Shown: piece by piece, positions 1-5,123 of the stretch | How positions within the stretch are numbered: the stretch's first letter is position 1 | Layout: every line of letters starts with the position of its first letter | Assembly (NCBI GenBank): GCA_021780285.1 | Contig: JAJXZA010000342.1 | Span: forward strand, 1-8,892 | Origin: Planctomycetota bacterium | GTDB lineage: Bacteria; Planctomycetota; Phycisphaerae; WQYP01 | Length of the DNA stretch: 8,892 nt | Reading direction: 5' to 3' | Translations under genes and position numbers: made by a program | The notes under the pieces: model-generated | Seen by the model: only the letters and a program-made list of their open reading frames with translations | What the model was told of the DNA's origin: nothing | The model's database searches: none

Positions 1-1
1 G

Positions 2-1195
2 ACCTTCGGCCTCGGCGTGGCCACCGGCATTGTGATGGAGTTTGAGTTTGGCACCAACTGGGCGGCGTACTCGCGCTTTGTGGGTGATATTTTTGGCGCG
101 CCGCTGGCGTCGGAAGGCATTTTCGCCTTTTTTCTGGAGTCGGGTTTTTTAGCGCTGCTGCTTTTTGGCTGGGACCGCGTGGGGCCAAAAATGCACTTTT
201 TTTCGACGTTAATGGTATCGCTTGGCTCTATCTTCAGTGCCGTATGGATCAACGTGGCCAACTCCTGGATGCAGACGCCCGCGGGGTTCAAAATCGTCAA
301 AATGCCCGATGGCAATGTGCGGGCCAAGCTCGTTAATTTTTGGGCGGTGGTGCTGAATCCTTCCACGCTTGATCGGCTGGGGCATGTGCTGCTGGGGGCG
401 TTTTTAACCGGGGCCTTTCTGGTTTTAAGCGTGTCGGCCTATTATGTGCTTAAGCGACAACATGAAGAGATTGCCCGGCGGGCCATCAAAATTGGTTTGG
501 TGGTGGCTGTTGTTTGTTCGCTGGCGCAACTGCTTTCCGGTGATATCAACGCCAAAATGATCGGCAAATATCAACCGGCGAAACTCGCGGCTTTTGAAGG
601 GCATTTTCCTGCCCATGCCCCGGCGGCCATGAGCCTGTTTGGTTGGGTGGATGTCGCCAGACAGCAGGTGATGGGCCTGAAAATTCCGGGCATGCTCAGC
701 TGGCTCATGTACTACAACATCAAGGCGCCGGTGACGGGGCTTGACGCATTTCCGAGGACCGACTGGCCTCCGGTAAACCCGGTGTTTCAGTCGTACCACC
801 TGATGGTGGCCATCGGCATGGCGCTCATCGGTATAAGCCTTCTGGGGGCGTTTTTCTGGTGGCGCGGTTCGCTGTTTCGGCAGCGGTGGCTGTTGTGGAT
901 ATTTGTGTTTGCGGTTGTCGGCCCCCTTGCCGCCAACGAACTGGGCTGGTTTTCGGCTGAAGTCGGCCGACAGCCCTGGATTGTTTATGGGGTGATGCGC
1001 ACCAGCGCGGGAGTGTCGCCCAACGTGCCGGCCGGCGAAATTTTGGCCTCAACTATTTTGTTTGCGTTCATGTATGTGCTGCTCGGTGCTCTGTTCATTT
1101 TTCTCATGCACCGAAAAATTATCGCCGGACCTGAGTCGCATGATCTGCCCGCCGAAGGGGCGCCTCTGCCGCAGCATGCAAGGCTTAACGCATAA
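2..1195 (+). CDS. cydA: Cytochrome bd ubiquinol oxidase subunit I (5'-partial)
   Basis: This is the haem-bearing subunit of the inner-membrane cytochrome bd quinol oxidase, which oxidises quinol and reduces O2 to water without pumping protons. The frame is open from the left edge. The first visible residues (TFGLGVATG, then MEFEFGTNW) align to about residue 62 of E. coli CydA, so roughly 60 N-terminal residues, including the first haem-ligand His, lie outside the window. Diagnostic motifs are GDIFGAPLASEG and FFLES, whose Glu codons at 113-115 and 137-139 correspond to E. coli Glu99 and Glu107. Others are WINVANSWMQTP, RLGHVLLGAF (haem b558 His), YHLMVAIG (haem Met) and GRQPW. Several hydrophobic helices are evident. 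The segment between the His and Met helices is short, so this is a short Q-loop type enzyme. The GTG at 17 is an internal codon, not the start. cydB follows 60 nt downstream, almost certainly in the same operon. Confidence 0.96.
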   Translation, partial: TFGLGVATGIVMEFEFGTNWAAYSRFVGDIFGAPLASEGIFAFFLESGFLALLLFGWDRVGPKMHFFSTLMVSLGSIFSAVWINVANSWMQTPAGFKIVKMPDGNVRAKLVNFWAVVLNPSTLDRLGHVLLGAFLTGAFLVLSVSAYYVLKRQHEEIARRAIKIGLVVAVVCSLAQLLSGDINAKMIGKYQPAKLAAFEGHFPAHAPAAMSLFGWVDVARQQVMGLKIPGMLSWLMYYNIKAPVTGLDAFPRTDWPPVNPVFQSYHLMVAIGMALIGISLLGAFFWWRGSLFRQRWLLWIFVFAVVGPLAANELGWFSAEVGRQPWIVYGVMRTSAGVSPNVPAGEILASTILFAFMYVLLGALFIFLMHRKIIAGPESHDLPAEGAPLPQHARLNA

Positions 1196-1203
1196 ACACC
1201 GCC

Positions 1204-1226
1204 GCACGCGCCCGGTGGGCGTGCGC
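1204..1226 (+). other. Intercistronic hairpin between cydA and cydB
   Basis: GCACGCGCCC (1204-1213) can pair with GGGCGTGCGC (1217-1226) across a 3-nt loop. This gives a 10-bp stem with one A.C mismatch and one G.U pair. It begins 9 nt after the cydA stop and ends 17 nt before the cydB ribosome binding site. There is no following T-run, so it is not an intrinsic terminator. A role in mRNA stability or processing is inference. Confidence 0.45.
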
Positions 1227-1255
1227 CTGACCCATGAGTAACAAAAAGGTTGAAT

Positions 1256-2278
1256 ATGCATACAAACTTACAGATTACCTGGTTCTGCCTGCTGGGCCTG
1301 CTGTTTGCGGGCTACGCCATTCTTGATGGCTTTGACCTGGGCGTGGGAATGTTGCACCTGTTTGTAAAAAGCGATGCCGACCGGCGGATGCTGCTTAATT
1401 CCATCGGCCCCGTGTGGGATGGCAATGAGGTGTGGCTGGTAACCGGCGGCGGGGCGCTGTTTGCGGCGTTTCCGTATGTGTATGCGTCGCTGTTTTCAGG
1501 TTTTTATATGGTGTTTATGCTGCTGCTCGTGGCGCTTATCTTCAGAGCCGTTGCCATTGAGTTTCGCAGCAAGGAGCCGATGGGATGGTGGCGGCAGCTT
1601 TGGGATGTGAGCTTTTCTATAGGCAGCCTTCTGGCGACCGTGCTGCTTGGGGCGTTTGTGGGCAACCTGGCGCGCGGTGTGCCGCTGGATGCGTCCGAAA
1701 ATTACGCGGGCACTTTGCTGGGCCTGCTCAACCCGTACGCCCTTATGGTGGCGGTGACCACCGTGGCCCTTTTTGTCATGCACGGCTCCATTTACCTGGT
1801 GATGAAAACCGAAGGCGACCTGCAAACACGCATTCGCGGATGGGTTAACCGGGCGATCATATTTTTTATCATATGCTATGGCATCACCACGCTGGCGACG
1901 CTTTTGTATGTAAGACACATGACGTTTGAAATGCGCAAGCACCCCGTCTTTTTTGTGCTGGCGCTGGCCAACATGCTCGCCATCGCCAATGTGCCCCGCG
2001 AAATTCATCATGGCCGGATGTTCCGCGCGTTTGCCTCGAGCAGCGCTTCGATTGCGGCGCTTTTGGGACTGCTGGCCGTGGGCCTGTTTCCGCATCTGGT
2101 ATACGCAACCAATATAGAGTCGCGTTCGCTAACCATTTACAACGCTTCGTCCTCAGGCCATACGCTGGGCATCATGCTGCTGATCGTATTGGCGGGCATG
2201 CCGGTGGTGGTGGGGTATACCATCTATATTTACTGGGTGTTCCGCGGCAAAGTACAACTCGACCCGCACAGTTACTGA
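1256..2278 (+). CDS. cydB: Cytochrome bd ubiquinol oxidase subunit II
   Basis: This is the second membrane subunit of cytochrome bd oxidase; it packs against CydA and stabilises the haem core. The ATG at 1256 is preferred over the in-frame TTG at 1250 because AAAAAGG (1243-1249) then sits 6 nt upstream. The 340-residue product is of normal CydB length. Family signatures are DGFDLGVG (residues 24-31), NSIGPVWDGNEVWL (48-61), GGGALFAAFPYVYA, an FRSKEP segment, and the later LLNPYALM and FFVLALANMLAIANVPREIHHG stretches. The protein is strongly hydrophobic with about eight or nine predicted membrane helices. It lies directly after cydA. I see no cydX-like small ORF in the 73 nt before the convergent HAD gene, and no cydDC genes in the window. 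Confidence 0.96.
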   Translation: MHTNLQITWFCLLGLLFAGYAILDGFDLGVGMLHLFVKSDADRRMLLNSIGPVWDGNEVWLVTGGGALFAAFPYVYASLFSGFYMVFMLLLVALIFRAVAIEFRSKEPMGWWRQLWDVSFSIGSLLATVLLGAFVGNLARGVPLDASENYAGTLLGLLNPYALMVAVTTVALFVMHGSIYLVMKTEGDLQTRIRGWVNRAIIFFIICYGITTLATLLYVRHMTFEMRKHPVFFVLALANMLAIANVPREIHHGRMFRAFASSSASIAALLGLLAVGLFPHLVYATNIESRSLTIYNASSSGHTLGIMLLIVLAGMPVVVGYTIYIYWVFRGKVQLDPHSY

Positions 2279-2351
2279 TTTTGGTGCGAGCGGGGCTTTC
2301 TCACTGGGACGGTCCAGCAGGTATGGGCGCCTTAACACGACGCGCAGCCGT

Positions 2352-3239
2352 TTAGCCTCCCAGCACCTGCTCGATCGCGGCCGCTACGCCGGCCTCGGCT
2401 TGCGTGCGCGTGACGGCTTTGGCGGCGCGGCGCACCTGCTCTGATGCGTTGCCCATGGCAAAACTTTGGCCGGCATGCTGCAGCATCGCCAAATCGTTGA
2501 TGTCGTCGCCGATGGCAACGGTATGCTTTGGACTCAAGTTCAGCTTTTGGCAAAGCAGTTCTATGCCCGTCCACTTGGTTACGCCGTGCTTAAAAACCTC
2601 AATAACATTGCAATCGTAAAGAGGCGCTCGCCGCGCATGAAAGGTTACCGCGTGCCCAAGCGACTGATGCAGGGCGGCTTCCATGGGGCGGCTGTCGGGT
2701 AAATCTATCACCATGCCGATGCGCAGCATGTGGCTTAAGTCGTCGGCCGAAAAGCTTTCGCGCAGCTCCGCGTGAATGCGGTTGCGGCCAAACCACTCGG
2801 TCGTCGCCGGATGAACCGGTCCGCCATCAAGCATGGCGTAATAGGGGCCGTGGTGCGCCGCATCGTCGAGCAATGCCAGCGGCGTATGGCCGCGCTGCTG
2901 AAAAAAGGCGACAATATCACCGGCGAGTTTAGGAGCGATATATTCGCGATGCAGGGTGGCACCGGTGGCCATATCGCTTAGCGCAGCACCGTTGACAAAA
3001 ATGCCCGGCCCCGCAAGCTGAAGCGCCGCCAGAATGCCCGCACTTTCTATTGCGCTGCGGCCGGTGCAAATGGTGACATACCAGCCCGCGGACTGTGCTT
3101 TGGCGATGGCGGCGAGGTCGGTTTCGTTGATTTTGTGGTCGCGGCCTATGAGTGTGCCATCAAGATCACAGGCAATGATGCCGCAATGTGCCTGCCGGGG
3201 CGAGGGTACCTTTGCAGATGTGTGGCGGCTCTTGTTCAC
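2352..3239 (-). CDS. Cof-type HAD-superfamily hydrolase (C2 cap)
   Basis: This is a probable cytoplasmic Mg2+-dependent phosphatase of the Cof subfamily of haloacid dehalogenases. Relatives dephosphorylate sugar phosphates, FMN or pyridoxal phosphate; the substrate here cannot be read from sequence. All four HAD motifs are visible in the 295-residue product: DLDGTL (nucleophile Asp25, acid Asp27), TGR (Thr59), Lys222 in HGVTKWTGI, and GDDINDLAM (Asp245/Asp246, Asp249). The stretch between motifs II and III is the alpha/beta cap that sets specificity. The start is GTG at 3239. No earlier ATG fits, there is no clear Shine-Dalgarno, and a candidate -10 element ends 6 nt upstream, so the message may be leaderless. 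The gene converges on cydB (73 nt apart) and diverges from the 75-residue gene at 3373. A functional link to either is not evident. Confidence 0.9.
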   Translation of the reverse strand: MNKSRHTSAKVPSPRQAHCGIIACDLDGTLIGRDHKINETDLAAIAKAQSAGWYVTICTGRSAIESAGILAALQLAGPGIFVNGAALSDMATGATLHREYIAPKLAGDIVAFFQQRGHTPLALLDDAAHHGPYYAMLDGGPVHPATTEWFGRNRIHAELRESFSADDLSHMLRIGMVIDLPDSRPMEAALHQSLGHAVTFHARRAPLYDCNVIEVFKHGVTKWTGIELLCQKLNLSPKHTVAIGDDINDLAMLQHAGQSFAMGNASEQVRRAAKAVTRTQAEAGVAAAIEQVLGG

Positions 3240-3245
3240 GCCGAG

Positions 3246-3275
3246 AGTTTAGTTGCCGGAGCGGTAGCTCGTCAA
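3246..3275 (-). promoter_or_regulatory. Candidate promoter of the HAD gene, leaderless spacing
   Basis: On the minus strand, TTGACG (complement of 3270-3275) is followed after 18 nt by TAAACT (complement of 3246-3251; 4/6 match to TATAAT). The GTG start at 3239 comes 6 nt after the -10 hexamer, about where transcription would begin. The -10 is weak, so this is a moderate to low call. The matching arrangement of the divergent gene supports it. Confidence 0.35.
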
Positions 3276-3337
3276 AGCTGCCATCGCAACCCGGCGATTA
3301 CCAGGACAGGCTCATACGCAATTTTGGTAAAAAGGAT

Positions 3338-3366
3338 TTATAAGTTTTCACCCCTTGCGGTATAAT
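3338..3366 (+). promoter_or_regulatory. Promoter with perfect TATAAT, leaderless spacing
   Basis: TTATAA (3338-3343, 4/6 match to the -35 consensus), a 17-nt spacer and a perfect TATAAT (3361-3366) precede the ATG at 3373. Only AAGTGC separates the -10 from the start codon, so the predicted transcription start falls on or next to the A of the ATG. No Shine-Dalgarno sequence exists, as expected for a leaderless mRNA. Confidence 0.65.
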
Positions 3367-3372
3367 AAGTGC

Positions 3373-3600
3373 ATGCACCCGATTTTAAACAACGATGTGG
3401 CCGCATGGCGCAAGCAATACCGCGACGATGCTGAATTTTTGGAACGGCTGCGGGCGCAGGAGTTAATGAATATGACCGATGAGCGGGCGCTGGAGATTAT
3501 TCGCTCATTGGTATGCGCCCAGCCGCCGTGGCGGGAGCGTCGCGATTGGTCGGGCCTCATCGAGCAGCAGGATATATTTCATCGCCGGAGCAAATCATGA
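3373..3600 (+). CDS. 75-residue protein of unknown function, partner of nucleotidyltransferase
   Basis: This is a small, charged, probably soluble and helical protein of 75 residues with no membrane segment. It ends in a recognisable tail, DWSGLIEQQDIFHRR (residues 58-72). From memory of similar loci, short proteins with an SGLxEQQ tail commonly sit directly upstream of small nucleotidyltransferases like the one here; I know of no experimentally assigned function. The ATG at 3373 is chosen because TATAAT ends 6 nt before it; a TTG at 3355 would overlap the -10 box. The stop overlaps the next start in ATGA (3597-3600), so the two genes are translationally coupled. By position it resembles the antitoxin or accessory slot of toxin-antitoxin-like NTase pairs, but that is inference. 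Confidence 0.75.
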   Translation: MHPILNNDVAAWRKQYRDDAEFLERLRAQELMNMTDERALEIIRSLVCAQPPWRERRDWSGLIEQQDIFHRRSKS

Positions 3601-4094
3601 CCGAACCCGGCGGCGTATTGACGGCAGCGGCCGAGGTGGAGACATTTTGCCGCGCCAACGGCTGGCGGTTTTGTTTTATCGGAGGGGTTGCAGTGCAGCG
3701 CTGGGGAATGCCCCGGTTTACCCAGGACGTTGACATTACCCTCCTTGCCGGCCTGAATCTAAGTGCTGTAATCGTAGAGGCGGTGCTGCGGCGGTTTGCA
3801 AGCCGCGTCGCCAACGCCCCCAAACTCGCGTTCGAGCGGCGGGTGATATTGGCACGCACCGCAGATGGCACCGACCTTGATTTTGCCTTGGGTGCCTTGG
3901 CGTTTGAGGAGCAAAGCGTTGAGCGGGCTTCGAGGTGGCAATTGAATGGCGACATTTCGCTCACCACCTGCTCGGCGGAAGACCTGATTGTGCACAAAGC
4001 GTTAGCCGCTCGGCCACGGGACTGGAGCGACATTGAGGCCATTCTGGCGCGTCAGCACGCCGTCTTAACCTGGACCTGGTTCGTCAATCGTTGA
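3597..4094 (+). CDS. Small nucleotidyltransferase (AbiEii/MNT-like), C-terminus frameshifted
   Basis: This is a minimal polymerase-beta-fold nucleotidyltransferase, a family that transfers NMP to protein or RNA and includes the AbiEii and MntA toxin and antitoxin enzymes. The target here is unknown. Visible motifs are FIGGVAVQRWG (residues 27-37, the GG nucleotide-binding turn), DVDITLL with the metal-binding Asp44 and Asp46, a third carboxylate at Asp93 or Asp95 in TDLDFALG, then CSAEDLIVHKALAARPRDWSDIEAIL. The ATG at 3597 gives ATGA overlap with the upstream gene. The frame stops at 4092-4094 after 165 residues, shorter than the roughly 195 I expect. The family-like ending PLLELKED continues in another frame from 4094 to 4183. 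The catalytic core is intact, so the truncated protein may still be active. A sequencing indel is the main alternative. Confidence 0.85.
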   Translation: MTEPGGVLTAAAEVETFCRANGWRFCFIGGVAVQRWGMPRFTQDVDITLLAGLNLSAVIVEAVLRRFASRVANAPKLAFERRVILARTADGTDLDFALGALAFEEQSVERASRWQLNGDISLTTCSAEDLIVHKALAARPRDWSDIEAILARQHAVLTWTWFVNR

Positions 4095-4183
4095 TGCCGC
4101 TGCTGGAACTGAAGGAGGACCTTGCCTCCATGCACACTCTCGATAGCCTGATTTCTCGCGTGGCGCAGCGCATGCGACCCTGA
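4094..4183 (+). pseudogene. Out-of-frame C-terminal segment of the nucleotidyltransferase
   Basis: This frame encodes 29 residues beginning MPLLELKEDLASMHTL and ending RMRP. Related nucleotidyltransferases end with an LxPLLELKE helix at this point, so this looks like the lost tail of the preceding gene, displaced by a one-base shift somewhere around 4075-4093. Its ATG overlaps the upstream stop as TGATG, so reinitiation could in principle make it as a separate peptide. No Shine-Dalgarno is visible. Confidence 0.6.
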
Positions 4184-4274
4184 GGGCCGGTGCCCGCGTC
4201 CGCTTGCCGCCGTCAGGTCCCGGCAGCATGTGGTCCGGCCGACACCCCAGCCATCCCGGATCAAGGGCGAGAGT

Positions 4275-4305
4275 TTGATACCCCGCCAAGTTGTGTTAAC
4301 ATAAT
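4275..4305 (+). promoter_or_regulatory. Candidate promoter of tRNA-Pro
   Basis: TTGATA (4275-4280, 5/6 match to -35) and CATAAT (4300-4305, 5/6 match to -10) are separated by 19 nt. TAACAT at 4297-4302 is an alternative -10 with 16-nt spacing. Transcription would begin near 4312, about ten bases before the mature tRNA. The 91 nt between the nucleotidyltransferase tail and this promoter show nothing else I can support. Confidence 0.45.
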
Positions 4306-4321
4306 GCCATCTAAACGACAA

Positions 4322-4396
4322 CGGGGCGTAGCTCAGCCTGGCTAGAGCGCCTGGTTTGGGACCAGGAAGTCGCAGGTTCAAATCCTGTCGCCCCGA
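4322..4396 (+). tRNA. tRNA-Pro (anticodon UGG)
   Basis: A complete cloverleaf can be drawn. The acceptor stem is CGGGGCG with CGCCCCG, including the C1-G72 pair typical of bacterial tRNA-Pro. The D arm is GCTC/GAGC, the anticodon stem is CCTGG/CCAGG around the loop TTTGGGA (anticodon TGG), and the T arm is GCAGG/CCTGT around TTCAAAT. A73 is the discriminator. CCA is not encoded; a T-run follows immediately, so CCA must be added enzymatically. It decodes CCA and probably other CCN proline codons. Confidence 0.96.
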
Positions 4397-4421
4397 TTTT
4401 TTCGCCTGCGGCCGAAAAAAT
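4396..4421 (+). terminator. AT-rich hairpin after tRNA-Pro, terminator-like
   Basis: ATTTTTTCG (4396-4404) and CGAAAAAAT (4413-4421) are perfect inverted repeats around an 8-nt loop. Six Ts begin directly after the tRNA discriminator base, so the GC-rich acceptor stem plus T-run may itself terminate transcription. The symmetric A/T tracts could work in either direction. The stem is not GC-rich, so this is not a textbook terminator. Confidence 0.45.
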
Positions 4422-4422
4422 A

Positions 4423-4456
4423 GAGCAGGAGAATGGTTGAGCAGGAGATCAGGAGA
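4423..4456 (+). repeat. Short direct repeats GAGCAGGAGA
   Basis: GAGCAGGAGA occurs at 4423-4432 and again at 4439-4448, followed at once by a partial copy, TCAGGAGA (4449-4456). The copies start 16 nt apart. They form the left part of a low-complexity repeat zone that fills the space between tRNA-Pro and the four-helix-bundle gene. Confidence 0.6.
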
Positions 4457-4503
4457 GCCAATAAGGCTGGAACAAAATGGTGGCTGCCGCCGGCGGAGAA
4501 CGC

Positions 4504-4590
4504 TCACCTGCGGTCACCTGCTCGCCTGTTCACCTGTTCACGGCGCGGCCGCCGCCTGCGGTCACCTGTTCGCCTGTCCCACTGCTCAAC
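4504..4590 (+). repeat. CACCTG/GCCTG tandem repeats around a GC hairpin
   Basis: The stretch is built of degenerate TCACCTG, TCGCCTG and TTCACCTG units. A 24-nt block starting CCTGCGGTCACCTG recurs at 4507-4530 and 4555-4578, with 22 of 24 matching. Between the two blocks is a GC-rich palindrome, GGCGCGGCCGCC (about 4541-4552). A hairpin next to heptamer-like tandem repeats recurs in the tail of the window near 7478, 7627 and 8620. No ORF here looks genuine. Confidence 0.6.
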
Positions 4591-4613
4591 ATTGTTGACA
4601 GGAGAGATAGCCT

Positions 4614-4916
4614 TTGCCCTTCATGTTTGAAAATCTTGAGGTGTATCAAAAGGCGATCAGTCTAGCCGATGCCATTCTCGCCGCGACTGCTGAGTTCCCG
4701 CGAGGCTACTATTTCCTATCTGACCAATTGAGCCGCGCGAGTGTTCCTAGCGCCACCAATCTGGCCGAAGGCAATGGACGCTTCACCAAGGCTGATCGTA
4801 AGAATTTTTTCGCCATCGCACGCGGCTCGGCTCAGGAATGCGTAGCACTGATGGTGATAGCGTCTCGCCGGAAGCTCATGCCGGCGGAGACCAATGGCAC
4901 AAATGGGGTAACGTGA
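4614..4916 (+). CDS. Four-helix-bundle protein (23S rRNA IVS-type), C-terminally shortened
   Basis: The protein belongs to the family first described from intervening sequences in 23S rRNA and widely found as stand-alone genes; its molecular function is unknown. Visible features are FENLEVYQKA (residues 5-14, helix 1), SDQLSRASVPSATNLAEGNGR (36-56) with the family's NxAEGxGR motif, and ARGSAQE (69-75). The TTG at 4614 is chosen as start because AGGAGA (4600-4605) lies 8 nt upstream; the ATG at 4623 would be 17 nt from it. Family members are normally about 115-120 residues. Here similarity stops near residue 90, and the last ten residues and stop replace the fourth helix. I found no continuation in other frames downstream, so this is a shortened or decaying copy. 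No rRNA is nearby. Confidence 0.8.
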   Translation: MPFMFENLEVYQKAISLADAILAATAEFPRGYYFLSDQLSRASVPSATNLAEGNGRFTKADRKNFFAIARGSAQECVALMVIASRRKLMPAETNGTNGVT

Positions 4917-5123
4917 TTTTTCACCCGCCGATCCTTACCAATACATGCAGTGAGATTATCAACAGCGCAAGCGGTTTCCTTCAACGCATATGCCGTAGCC
5001 TCAGATGATTATGCTGTTAGCATGGATATCCCCTGGCGGGTATCATTCGTGCTCATGAGCAACGGCGATTCGCGCATACGCCGATGACCAGCGGCAACCA
5101 GTTTATAAAGCCACGGAGACATA
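4917..5123. other. Intergenic region upstream of the GH65-like gene
   Basis: This 207-nt stretch has no gene I can support. A small inverted repeat, ATGCT-GTT-AGCAT (5011-5023), is the only symmetric element noted and could be an operator or chance. No convincing -35/-10 pair was found. GGAGA at 5115-5119 is the ribosome binding site of the following gene, 4 nt before its ATG. Confidence 0.4.

Noticed and set aside
1496..2095. Minus-strand 199-residue ORF inside cydB
   Set aside because: It is the His/Gln/Lys-rich shadow of a membrane protein gene, fully overlapped by the well-supported cydB.
2279..2351. Bidirectional terminator between cydB and the HAD gene
   Set aside because: CTGGGACGGTCCAG can form only a 5-bp stem and no T-run follows on either strand.
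3557..4042. Minus-strand 161-residue ORF opposite the nucleotidyltransferase
   Set aside because: The plus frame carries GG, DxD and EDL motifs; the minus frame has none and no start signals.
4052..4507. Minus-strand 151-residue ORF containing RQDLNLRLPGPKPGALARL
   Set aside because: This peptide is the antisense translation of tRNA-Pro, a known false annotation pattern.
4595..4600. TTGACA as -35 box of the four-helix-bundle gene
   Set aside because: No -10-like hexamer lies 16-18 nt downstream, and such a -10 would fall inside the coding region.
4322..4916. Integrative element inserted at tRNA-Pro
   Set aside because: No integrase and no duplicated tRNA 3' end were found in the window. 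Adjacency of repeats to the tRNA alone is not enough.
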